A stretch of 20,765 bases of DNA from DASTHS01 sp035718085 (GTDB lineage Bacteria > Actinomycetota > Acidimicrobiia > Acidimicrobiales > Palsa-688). Every line of letters starts with the position of its first letter. Position 1 is the stretch's first letter. Both the position numbers and the translations under genes were made by a program. Below the pieces are notes generated by a model. That model was not told where the DNA came from and ran no database searches. It saw nothing but the letters and a program-made list of their open reading frames with translations. The stretch lies in NCBI GenBank assembly GCA_035718085.1, contig DASTHS010000002.1, positions 1-20,765 on the forward strand, written 5' to 3'. Of this stretch, positions 13,024 through 20,328 are shown in pieces.

Positions 13024-14018
13024 CGGCCGCCGGCCTCGTCGGGCGGCGGGCTGAACTGCACGTCGATCTGCTCGGTGCCCTTGTTGCGCTGCGCCTTGGC
13101 GTAGCTGGTGTAGGCCTTGCGGTCGGCCGAGGTGAGGTCGACGTCGTCGGTGAACGGCGTCAGCAGGGCGCGCGGGTAGAGGCGGTGGCGGACGACCACG
13201 TTGAGCTCGGCGCACAAGACGATGACCAGCGACTCGAGGTGGATCCACGCCACCAGGCCGAGCACGATGGCGAAGAGGCCGTAGGCGGCGCTGGTGCCCT
13301 TGAGCGAGTGGGCGACGTAGTAGGTGCCGACCGCCTGCAGCACCGCCCACGCCACGCCGGCGATCACCGCCCCGAGGAGGATCTCGCGGGTGGTGACCTC
13401 CCGGGCGGTGAGCAGGCGGAAGGCCACGATGAAGATGCCGACGTCGACCGCCGCGCCCAGCACGATGGCGCCGATGCGGATGCCGGTGCCGAGCACCGCC
13501 AGGTGGGAGTTGAAGGCCCCGGCACCCGAGGAGATCGCCGACAGGCCGGTGGTGGCCAGCACGGCGGCGCCGAGGACGGCGAGCAGCAGCAGGCTGCGCA
13601 GCCGCGACTTGATGGGGTTGGGCCGCTCGTTGCGGGGCACGGCCCACACCACGTTCATGGCGTTCTGGGCCGCCTGGGCCACCCCCATGCCCCCGTAGAC
13701 CGCACCGACGAGGCCGACGACCAGCCCGAGCCCCGAGCCGCGGTAGCCGTGCACCGACGACAGCTGCTGGCCGATGTCGGGGAACTGCGACAGGGCCGAG
13801 TGGATGATCGTCGACTGCAGCTGCGGGTTGCCGCGCAGCACGAAGCCGAGCACGGTCACCGCCAGCAGCAACAGCGGGAACACCGACAGGAAGCCGTAGT
13901 AGGTCATCAGCGACGCCAGGTAGGCACCCTGGTCGTCGCTGAACTTGTAGATCACGGCGATCGGCAGGCCGAGGGCCGGTCGCCGTCGCTGGAGGCGGTC
14001 GAGCGCCAGGTGCTTCAC
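13020..14018 (-). CDS. YihY/virulence factor BrkB family membrane protein
   Basis: 332-aa polytopic inner-membrane protein of the YihY/BrkB family (not a ribonuclease, despite old annotations); biochemical role unresolved. Hydrophobic segments lie at about 43-61, 97-112, 143-165, 175-198, 214-233 and 245-270, giving six helices. Family signs are YYGFLSVFPLLLLAVTVLGF (41-60), the GGMGVAQAAQNAMNVVW segment and AAYGLFAIVLGLVAWIHLES near the end. A charged 50-residue cytoplasmic tail follows. GTG 14018-14016 is the best start; the frame stays open far upstream through the next gene, where it does not look coding. TACGAG, 7 nt before the GTG, may be a divergent form of the leaderless hexamer. Confidence 0.88.
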   Translation of the reverse strand: MKHLALDRLQRRRPALGLPIAVIYKFSDDQGAYLASLMTYYGFLSVFPLLLLAVTVLGFVLRGNPQLQSTIIHSALSQFPDIGQQLSSVHGYRGSGLGLVVGLVGAVYGGMGVAQAAQNAMNVVWAVPRNERPNPIKSRLRSLLLLAVLGAAVLATTGLSAISSGAGAFNSHLAVLGTGIRIGAIVLGAAVDVGIFIVAFRLLTAREVTTREILLGAVIAGVAWAVLQAVGTYYVAHSLKGTSAAYGLFAIVLGLVAWIHLESLVIVLCAELNVVVRHRLYPRALLTPFTDDVDLTSADRKAYTSYAKAQRNKGTEQIDVQFSPPPDEAGGR

Positions 14019-14095
14019 GGACCTGCTCGTACCCCGTTCCGCCGGGGCGATGCCGTCCGGCGACTTCCCCCGCCGCCAGGCGCGCCGCCGCGAGG

Positions 14096-16090
14096 TCACC
14101 CCCCGAGCAGCCACCTGCCCGCCGGGGTCAGCGAGACCGTGCCCGGGAGGGGTGTGGAAGGGCGCCAGCCGACGGTGTCGTGGCCAGGAGCGCCCTGCCA
14201 GTCGACGACGCCCGCCTCGCCGAGCAGCGTGAGCAGCCGATCGAGGTCCGGGCGCATCCACGTCGTGCGGCGCTCTGGGTCGCGCAGGTGCTCGGCGTTC
14301 CACACGTAGCGCCGCCCGGTCACGTCGACCACCTCTGCGAGCAGCGCCTCGGCGTCGAGGGGCCCGGCGACGAGTCGGCGGAGCAGGTCGGGGGCCAGGT
14401 CGTCGAGCGGCTCGATCCGCCCCCGCACCGGCGCGCCGGCGTAGAACCCGGCCACCGGCCCGAGGTCGCGCAGCTCGGTGACCGCCCGGGCCCACCGGGC
14501 CATCGGGGTGAGCCTGGTCCACGACGAGGTGGCCAGCAGCCGCCCGTGCTGTTTGCGGACCACCCCGGCGTCGACCGCCCAACGCAGGAGGAACGACAGG
14601 TGCGGCAGCTCGCCGGCCGAGCGGTGCTTCACGGTGGTGGCGCCGTAGACCTCCTCCAGCCGCTCGTCGGAGCCGATCAGCTCCAGCAGCGCCCAGGCGT
14701 CGGCGAGGGTCGGGTGGCCGTTGGGGGTGAGCTTGCGGCCGGTGCCGTAGAACCCGGCGAGGGCGGCGAAGCTGGCCAGCACGGGGGCGGCGGCGGCCGA
14801 GGCCACCACCTCCGGCGGGGCCGAGGCCGTCGGCGGCAGGGCCGGCCACGCCGCCGGGGCGTGGTCGTGGTCGTGGTCGAGGGCGGCGTCGGGGGGGTCG
14901 GGCTCGGAAGCGAGCTCGTGGAACTCGGCCTCGGCCTCGTCGACGGCCTGCAGGGTGGCGGCGACGTGCTCGTCGGCGAGGCCGGTGCGCCGGCCGGCGT
15001 AGCGCACGAAGGCGCGCACCACCTCGGGCACGGCGTGCTGCTGGTCGTCGGTGGCGAGGATGTGGCGGGGGATGAGGTCGAGCAACAGCTCGATGACCAC
15101 GGCCGGGCTCCAGCGCAACGGCCGGCCCTCGAAGTCGGCCCGCAGGCCGACCAGGGCCGAAGCGAGCAGCTGCGCCTCGGTGCGCGCCACCGTGGTCACG
15201 AGGGCAGATCCCTCCGGGGCGGCGAGGAAGTCGGCGACGAGCGCGTCGCGCTCGTCGTCGGGCACCTCGATCGGGGTGGGGGGGCCGTCGTCGAGGCCGG
15301 CGCGCCGCAGCCGGGCCCACACCATGGCCCGGTGACCGGTGAAGGTGTCGCTGCGCAGGTCGGTGTCGCCGTCCCAGAACTCGGCGGCGGCGACGGCGTC
15401 GCGCAGCCGGGCCAGGGCGACGCCGATCGGCAGCTCGTCGACCCGCATGCCGTGGGCCTCGGCCTCCCGCCACCGGGCGACCGCCTCGTCGGCGTCGGCG
15501 GCGATCCACAGGTCGACGGCCTGGCCCGACAGCCCGTGGTCGACCAGGGCGACCAAGGCGTGCTCGCCCTGCTCACCGGGCTGGCGGAAGGCGACGATCA
15601 GGTGCTCCTGGTCGCCCCACGGATCGGAGGCGGAGAACGCCCGGGTGGCAGCGGCCTGCCCGATCAGGCGCACCCACCCGGGCACACCCGCGATGCCGAC
15701 CAGGCGGTCGGCGACCGTGCGGGCGGCGCGGTCGTAGGGCGGCGGCGCCACGGCGGCGACAGCGGCAGCGACGACGGCGCCGTCGGGGTCGTGGCGCTCG
15801 GCGCAGTGCTCGATCACCGCCTCGAGCAGCGGGGGCACCGGCTGGCCGCCGCGGCCGGCCTCGTCGGCCACGTCACCGAGGAGGCGCAGCAGGCCGCTGG
15901 CCCACGTCTCGGCGGCGACCGCACTGGCGTCGCCGAACAGCTCGTGGGCGCCGCTCTCGATGAGATCGTGCAGAGGGGAGCGGTCGGCGCCCTGGCGGCC
16001 CGGGCCGCCGCCGCCGGGCAGGGGGCGCAGGTGGGTCGGACGGGCGCCCTTCGGGGTGCTGCGGCCGCCTCGGCGGGGTGGTCGGGCCAT
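14096..16090 (-). CDS. large uncharacterised soluble protein with C-terminal winged-helix-like region
   Basis: 664-aa protein I cannot name. Residues 1-40 are basic and disordered. Residues 40-400 are mostly helical, with the acidic and Trp-containing segments of a repeat-like helical domain. A His/Asp cluster DHDHDH (405-410) sits in a low-complexity linker. Residues about 435-545 (GFYGTGRKLTPNGHPTLADA, then AGELPHLSFLLRWAVDAGVV and GRLLATSSW) resemble the GxxLTxxGxLxLADAxxL region in actinobacterial proteins, including some with pRiA4b ORF-3-like domains. The end, LLGEAGVVDW and VSLTPAGRWLLG, looks like a second winged-helix wing. DNA or protein binding is plausible. ATG 16090-16088 is chosen over GTG 16126 on composition. 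No catalytic motif is visible. Confidence 0.75.
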   Translation of the reverse strand: MARPPRRGGRSTPKGARPTHLRPLPGGGGPGRQGADRSPLHDLIESGAHELFGDASAVAAETWASGLLRLLGDVADEAGRGGQPVPPLLEAVIEHCAERHDPDGAVVAAAVAAVAPPPYDRAARTVADRLVGIAGVPGWVRLIGQAAATRAFSASDPWGDQEHLIVAFRQPGEQGEHALVALVDHGLSGQAVDLWIAADADEAVARWREAEAHGMRVDELPIGVALARLRDAVAAAEFWDGDTDLRSDTFTGHRAMVWARLRRAGLDDGPPTPIEVPDDERDALVADFLAAPEGSALVTTVARTEAQLLASALVGLRADFEGRPLRWSPAVVIELLLDLIPRHILATDDQQHAVPEVVRAFVRYAGRRTGLADEHVAATLQAVDEAEAEFHELASEPDPPDAALDHDHDHAPAAWPALPPTASAPPEVVASAAAAPVLASFAALAGFYGTGRKLTPNGHPTLADAWALLELIGSDERLEEVYGATTVKHRSAGELPHLSFLLRWAVDAGVVRKQHGRLLATSSWTRLTPMARWARAVTELRDLGPVAGFYAGAPVRGRIEPLDDLAPDLLRRLVAGPLDAEALLAEVVDVTGRRYVWNAEHLRDPERRTTWMRPDLDRLLTLLGEAGVVDWQGAPGHDTVGWRPSTPLPGTVSLTPAGRWLLGG

Positions 16091-16159
16091 GGGCCGAGTT
16101 GAGTCGATGCGGGCGCCGGTGCGCACGCGTGAGCAGTGGCCGCCTTGCCTCCGCCTGGC

Positions 16160-17650
16160 TCAGCAGCGGTGCTCCGCCCGTCGGCGGATCACCGCCGACT
16201 GCCGCTCGGTCTCCGGCGCCGGGCGGGAGGCCTTGCGCGACCCCGCCCGTGCCTCGGCGATGCGGGTGACGATCTGCGCGTAGGCGAGGCCGCGGTCGGC
16301 GAGCAGGCAGCCCACCACCGTGCCGGTGCGGCCGACGCCGCCCCAGCAGTGCACGTAGACCCCACCACGGCCGGCGGCGGCGGTGATGGCCTCGACGATC
16401 GGCGTGTAGCCGTCGTCGTCGATGACGCCGACGTCGGGGATCGGGAACTGCAGGCGCCGCAGGTCGAGGGCCCGGCACGCGGCGATGTCGTCGAGCACCG
16501 CCCGGTAGGCGCCGAGCCCGTCGTCGAGGGTGGTCAGGTCGACGAAGGTGCGCATGCCGGCGTCGACGAGCACGTCGAGCTTCAGCCGTGCCCGGCTGGC
16601 GTCGCGGTCGCCGGGGTATTCGCCGGCCAGCACCCGGCCAGGGTCGACCCACCAGCCGTGCACCACCCGGTCGAAGGGCCAGCGGCCGTCGGGGCCACCT
16701 GCCGGGTCGCCCACGGCCGCGGCGTGCAGGCAGGTGGCCAGGCTGCGGGTGCGCTCCCCGAGCACGAGGGTCGAGCGCCACCGGGCGGGGATGCCAGACG
16801 CCCCCCACCGGGCGCCGGCGACCTGCCCGGCGATCGCCGCGGTGGTGTCGGCGTCATCGCCGAGGTTGGCGGCCCGCAGCACCGCGTCGGCGAAGTCGGC
16901 TGCGCCGCCGACCGCCCACAGCGCCGCCTCGAGAGCGGCCACGCAGTAGCCGCTGCCCTTGATCTCCGGCGGCTGGCGGTGCCGCCAGCTGCCAGCGGCC
17001 ACGGCGGCCACCTCGGGGTGCAGGTCGCCCCATCGCCACCACGTCGGGTCGGTCACGGCCTCGAACGCCTCGCCGGCCACCAGGGCGGCGACGACCGCAC
17101 CGAGCAGCCGGCAGCAGTCGACGGGCCGCTGGGCGGCGTGGGTGGTGCGGCTGGACTCCGCGGCCATGGCGACGGCGGCGTCGAGGTCGGTGTGCCAGCG
17201 GATCGGCACCGGGGCCAGGCGCATCAGCGAGCCGTTGGCCGCCGCCCCGGGGCTCGGTGCCGGGTCGACCGGCTCGCCGGTGCGCCGGAACCGCTCGAGC
17301 TGCGCGGTCGTGGTGCCGCCGATGTCGAAGCAGGCGCCGGTCGACGACAGGTAGCCGTGGTCGCGCCAGCGCAGGTAGCGGCGCAGCTGGTCGGCGAGGT
17401 GCATGCCGCCGGTGTCGACGATCGACTCGGCCAGGCACAGCGCCATCGACGTGTCGTCGGTGAAGGCCCCCGCGGGCAGCCCGAACGGGCCGCCGCCCAC
17501 CATGTCGGTGATCGGCTCGAACGTGCCCGGAGCGCAGAACTCGAGCGCCGTGCCCACGGCGTCGCCCGCAGCCAGGCCGACCAGGGCGCCCACCGCCCGG
17601 TCGAGCGACGACGGGAGGTCGGTGGGGGCAGGGGGCGGTGTGGCGGGCAT
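16160..17650 (-). CDS. ADP-ribosylglycohydrolase fused to dual-specificity/tyrosine phosphatase
   Basis: 496-aa two-domain enzyme. Residues about 15-310 are an ADP-ribosylglycohydrolase (DraG/ARH) domain, a family that removes ADP-ribose from proteins or small molecules using two Mg2+. Seen here: VGLAAGDAVGTALE (24-37), TDDTSM (64-69), NGSLMR (139-144) and LGDDADTTAAIAG (263-275), which supply the metal-binding Asp and Thr residues. Residues about 325-480 are a cysteine phosphatase domain: GEYPGD, then IPD (404-406, possible general acid) and HCWGGVGRTG (434-443) with C435 and R441 forming CX5R. All key residues of both domains seem present. ATG 17650-17648 is preferred; GTG codons about 24 nt upstream could extend it. 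It is divergent from the acetamidase-like gene. Targets are unknown; joint removal of ADP-ribose and phosphate is inference. Confidence 0.9.
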   Translation of the reverse strand: MPATPPPAPTDLPSSLDRAVGALVGLAAGDAVGTALEFCAPGTFEPITDMVGGGPFGLPAGAFTDDTSMALCLAESIVDTGGMHLADQLRRYLRWRDHGYLSSTGACFDIGGTTTAQLERFRRTGEPVDPAPSPGAAANGSLMRLAPVPIRWHTDLDAAVAMAAESSRTTHAAQRPVDCCRLLGAVVAALVAGEAFEAVTDPTWWRWGDLHPEVAAVAAGSWRHRQPPEIKGSGYCVAALEAALWAVGGAADFADAVLRAANLGDDADTTAAIAGQVAGARWGASGIPARWRSTLVLGERTRSLATCLHAAAVGDPAGGPDGRWPFDRVVHGWWVDPGRVLAGEYPGDRDASRARLKLDVLVDAGMRTFVDLTTLDDGLGAYRAVLDDIAACRALDLRRLQFPIPDVGVIDDDGYTPIVEAITAAAGRGGVYVHCWGGVGRTGTVVGCLLADRGLAYAQIVTRIAEARAGSRKASRPAPETERQSAVIRRRAEHRC

Positions 17651-17680
17651 CGACGACGATGGTCGCACGGCCACACCGCC

Positions 17681-17710
17681 GCCCGGCGGCCGTAGCCTCC
17701 GCCCGGTGGC
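17681..17710. repeat. 10-bp direct repeat in divergent promoter region
   Basis: GCCCGGCGGC (17681-17690) and GCCCGGTGGC (17701-17710) are direct repeats matching at 9 of 10 positions, start to start 20 bp. They flank the -10 hexamer of the amidase-like gene. An operator role is possible, but the motif is low-complexity for this GC content. Confidence 0.25.
17693..17698 (+). promoter_or_regulatory. -10 hexamer TAGCCT, leaderless start of amidase-like gene
   Basis: TAGCCT ends 7 nt before GTG 17706 with no ribosome site between, matching the leaderless geometry seen elsewhere in the window. Confidence 0.5.
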
Positions 17711-18629
17711 GACCCACACCCTCGACCCGACGCCGACCACCACCGTCGACGTGTTCGACGCGTCGCTGCCCCCCGTCTGCACCTTGGACCCCGGCGACAC
17801 CCTGACCGTCGGGGCGCTCGACGCATCGGGCCACCTCGAGGCGCAGCGCCACCCCGGCGACCGCGACCGACCGACGATGTTCCCCTCGGCGCGGGGCCAC
17901 TGCCTGACCGGGCCGATCGAGGTGCGCGGCGCCCGGCCCGGGCAGGTGCTGGCCGTGGAGATCCGGTCGGTCACCCCGGGCTCGTGGGGGTGGACCGTTG
18001 CTGGGGCGCGCGCCACCCCCATCACGGAGCGGCTGGCGATCGAGTCCGAGGCCTGGCTGCTGTGGGCCATCGACGCCGGCGCGGCCGCCGCCGTCGACCA
18101 GCACGGCCACCGGGTGCCGCTCGCGCCCTTCCTCGGCGTCGTCGGCGTCCCGCCCGCGGAGGGCGGCGCGCACTCGACGATCCCGCCGCGCCCCGAGGGC
18201 GGTGGCAACATCGACTGCCGGGACCTGGTCGCCGGCTCGACCCTCTACCTGCCCGTCACCGTCCCCGGTGCCATGCTCTGCCTCGGCGACGGGCACGCCG
18301 CCCAGGGCCACGGCGAGGTGTGCGGCACCGCCATCGAGTGCCCGACGACCAGCGAGGTGCGCGTCGGGCTGCTCGACGCCGCCGAGGTCCCGGTCGGCGG
18401 GGTGCACGCCGAGGCGCCCGTCGGGCGCATCACCTTCGGCTTCGACGCCGACCTCAACGCCGCCACCGGCGACGCCCTCGACGCCGCCGTCACCTGGGTG
18501 GCCCGCCTCACCGGCACGGACCGGGTCACCGCCCTGGCGCTGGCCAGCGCCACCGTCGACCTGCACGTGACCCAGGTGGCCAACGGCACGTGGGGCGTGC
18601 ACGCGGTGATCCCCTGGCACGTCGGCTGA
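17706..18629 (+). CDS. acetamidase/formamidase family protein
   Basis: 307-aa enzyme of the FmdA/AmdA family, which hydrolyses formamide or acetamide-type amides to ammonia and the acid. Diagnostic stretches are TGPIEVRGARPGQVLAVEI (68-86), the GGNIDCRDLVAGSTLYLPV segment (167-185) and a GAMLCLGDGHAAQGHGE segment (188-204). The last carries the Asp/His residues (D195, H197, H202, E204) expected near the zinc/active site. The length is typical of the shorter family members. GTG 17706 is set by the leaderless promoter and the family N-terminus. No nitrogen-regulation genes are adjacent. The exact amide substrate is not deducible. Confidence 0.88.
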   Translation: MATHTLDPTPTTTVDVFDASLPPVCTLDPGDTLTVGALDASGHLEAQRHPGDRDRPTMFPSARGHCLTGPIEVRGARPGQVLAVEIRSVTPGSWGWTVAGARATPITERLAIESEAWLLWAIDAGAAAAVDQHGHRVPLAPFLGVVGVPPAEGGAHSTIPPRPEGGGNIDCRDLVAGSTLYLPVTVPGAMLCLGDGHAAQGHGEVCGTAIECPTTSEVRVGLLDAAEVPVGGVHAEAPVGRITFGFDADLNAATGDALDAAVTWVARLTGTDRVTALALASATVDLHVTQVANGTWGVHAVIPWHVG

Positions 18630-18723
18630 CGCAGGGGGGAATCGCCCGGCCCCTCGCGGGGTTGGCGCCGGCGCAGGGCGGTGACCGCCACCGCCCACCG
18701 CACACCCCGGAGGCATGCCCGGC

Positions 18724-19143
18724 ATGGCCGAGATCTACAGCGCGACGTCGACCGCCTGGGGCGGCCGTGAGGGCAAGGTCGAGTCGAGCGACGGGCGGGT
18801 CAAGCTCGACCTGTCGGTGCCCAAGGCCATGGGCGGCGACGACGGCCCCGGCACGAACCCCGAGCAGCTCTTCGCCACCGGCTACGCCGCCTGCTTCCAC
18901 AGCGCCCTCAAGCTCGTGGCCCGGGCCCGCAAGGTCGACGTGGCCGACTCGGCGGTCTCGGTGACCGTCGGCTTCCTCGCCGGCGACGACGGCGGCTTCG
19001 ACCTGAGCACCCGCATCGAGGCGGAGCTGCCGGGCGTCGAGCGCAGCGTGGCCGAGGAGCTCATCGCCGCCGCCGACCAGGCCTGCCCCTACTCGCGGGC
19101 CACCCGGGGCAACATCGCCCACGAGGTGGCGCTGGTCGACTGA
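18724..19143 (+). CDS. ohr: organic hydroperoxide resistance protein (Ohr), thiol peroxidase
   Basis: 139-aa OsmC-fold peroxidase that reduces organic hydroperoxides, usually with lipoylated or other dithiol reductants, in the cytoplasm. The Ohr catalytic set is visible: R15 (GGREGKV), E47 (NPEQLFATGY), peroxidatic C57 (AACFHSAL) and resolving C121 (ACPYSRATRGN). The C-terminal NIAHEVALVD is also typical. ATG 18724 is preferred over ATG 18715 because GGAGG (18709-18713) would be only 1 nt from the earlier start but 10 nt from this one. No OhrR-type MarR regulator gene lies next to it in this window. I found no leaderless-type hexamer in front. Confidence 0.93.
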   Translation: MAEIYSATSTAWGGREGKVESSDGRVKLDLSVPKAMGGDDGPGTNPEQLFATGYAACFHSALKLVARARKVDVADSAVSVTVGFLAGDDGGFDLSTRIEAELPGVERSVAEELIAAADQACPYSRATRGNIAHEVALVD

Positions 19144-19171
19144 GCAGTGGCCGGTGCGGCGGCCGATGGGG

Positions 19172-20275
19172 TCAGACGCAGCAGACGCAGCAGTCGCCGT
19201 CGCCGCCGCAGCAGCCGTTGCACGCCTCGGTGGCACAGCAGTCGCAGGCCAGCATCTCGCAGCAGCTCGGCCCTCTGAACCCCCTCCGGTACCCGTAGCC
19301 GTAGCCGGGCGGCGGCCCGTAGGGGTCGTAGCCGCCGCCGTAGGGGCCGCGGCGTCCCCAGCCCCGTCCGCCGCGGCCACCCCACATGGCCAGTCGGGTG
19401 AGGGCCGCCAGCCCCACGACGACCGCACCAGCGGCCGGTCGCCGCTCGCCGCTCGCGGGGCCGTGCACGCACGCCTGCTGTCGGGGGGCGCGCAGCGCCG
19501 GCCAGCGGCGGCCCACGGCGGCGTCGAGGGTCGGGCCCAGCAGGGCGCGCACCAGGTCGCCGTCGACCAGGTCGAGCTCGTCGAGCGACCCTGCCACCGC
19601 GGCGCGCAGCCGGCGGGCGTGGTCGGCGGCGCCCTCGTCGCTGGTGGCGGTGGCGTCGAGGGGGTTGTGCCGGCCGGCGCGCCGGTCGGCCTCGCGGTCG
19701 TCGACGGCGTCGAGCAGGTGCACCAAGCGGCCGAAGGCGTCGCCCAGACGGCCCAACGCCGGGGCGTTGGCCGGGGTGCCGGCCACCGCGGCGGTCTGCG
19801 CGAAGGCGGAGGCGACCGCGGCGGAGGCCGCCCGGGCGCCGGTCATCACCGCGACGTCGACGCCGGTGGACGCTGCTGCTTCGGTCGCGGACGCCGTCAG
19901 CCGTGCCGCCGCCGCCCGCGACGGTCGGCGCAGCACCACGGGCACCTCGCCGTCGGCCAGCTTGTCGGCCAGGCCGGCGGCACCGGCGGCCAGGGTGATC
20001 GCGGCGCCGGCCCGGGCGGCGGGCGAGGCGGGGTCGACCACCTCTGCGCTGCGCATGCCCCGCAGCGGGCAGGCGCCGGCGTGCACCGTGGGCAGGCGGC
20101 CGGCCTGCGCCTCGACCAGCGCCGGCACCAGCAGCAGGTCGTAGCCGGTGAGCGCCCGGGCGGCCTGCCCGGCGGTGTCGCGCAGCGCCAGGCAGCTGCC
20201 GCAGAGGTGGGCGCGCCACCGGGCGCGCAGCTCCGGCGACAGCTGTGACCGGCACGGACGGGTGATCCCTCGCAT
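19172..20275 (-). CDS. DUF5685 family protein with Cys-rich C-terminal tail
   Basis: 367-aa protein resembling the actinobacterial DUF5685 family; function unknown. The N-terminus has the family pattern: RGITRPC (2-8), WRAHLCGSCLALRD (20-33, a CxxC) and ACPLRGMR (about residues 68-75), which could bind a metal. The middle is Ala-rich and helical. Residues about 295-330 are Gly/Tyr/Arg-rich (PYGGGYDPYGPPPGYGYGY). The last 33 residues contain 12 Cys, many as CC pairs (CCEML, CDCC, NGCC, DCCVCC). ATG 20275-20273 follows GGGGAGGG at good spacing. It is convergent with ohr (28 nt apart) and divergent from the lipoprotein gene. A metal-binding or redox role is inference from the Cys pattern. Confidence 0.82.
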   Translation of the reverse strand: MRGITRPCRSQLSPELRARWRAHLCGSCLALRDTAGQAARALTGYDLLLVPALVEAQAGRLPTVHAGACPLRGMRSAEVVDPASPAARAGAAITLAAGAAGLADKLADGEVPVVLRRPSRAAAARLTASATEAAASTGVDVAVMTGARAASAAVASAFAQTAAVAGTPANAPALGRLGDAFGRLVHLLDAVDDREADRRAGRHNPLDATATSDEGAADHARRLRAAVAGSLDELDLVDGDLVRALLGPTLDAAVGRRWPALRAPRQQACVHGPASGERRPAAGAVVVGLAALTRLAMWGGRGGRGWGRRGPYGGGYDPYGPPPGYGYGYRRGFRGPSCCEMLACDCCATEACNGCCGGDGDCCVCCV

Positions 20276-20315
20276 TGCCGCGGACCCTCCCCAATCGGAG
20301 GGCCACCCATGCCCG

Positions 20316-20321
20316 TAGGGT
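20316..20321 (+). promoter_or_regulatory. -10 hexamer TAGGGT, leaderless start of lipoprotein gene
   Basis: TAGGGT ends 7 nt before GTG 20329. The opposite strand reads TACGGG across nearby bases and may serve the divergent DUF5685 gene. Confidence 0.5.
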
Positions 20322-20328
20322 GCGCCGG

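Noticed and set aside
14019..15509. Upstream extension of the BrkB frame, suggesting a giant fusion protein
   Set aside because: The extension overlaps the 664-aa gene in another frame and is Arg/Gly/Pro-rich; GTG 14018 gives the normal family length.
14180..16102. 640-codon open frame on the plus strand
   Set aside because: Antisense to the 664-aa protein; composition is Gly/Val/Glu-rich and no motif is present.
16136..17695. 519-codon open frame on the plus strand
   Set aside because: Antisense to the ADP-ribosylhydrolase-phosphatase, whose active-site motifs show the true strand.
18648..18663. GGCCCC-TCGC-GGGGTT hairpin before ohr as a terminator
   Set aside because: The stem has only four GC pairs plus two G-T pairs, no T-tract, and is common by chance at this GC content.
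16854..18725. 623-codon minus-strand frame across the amidase-like gene
   Set aside because: It crosses both a divergent promoter and two well-supported genes in other frames.
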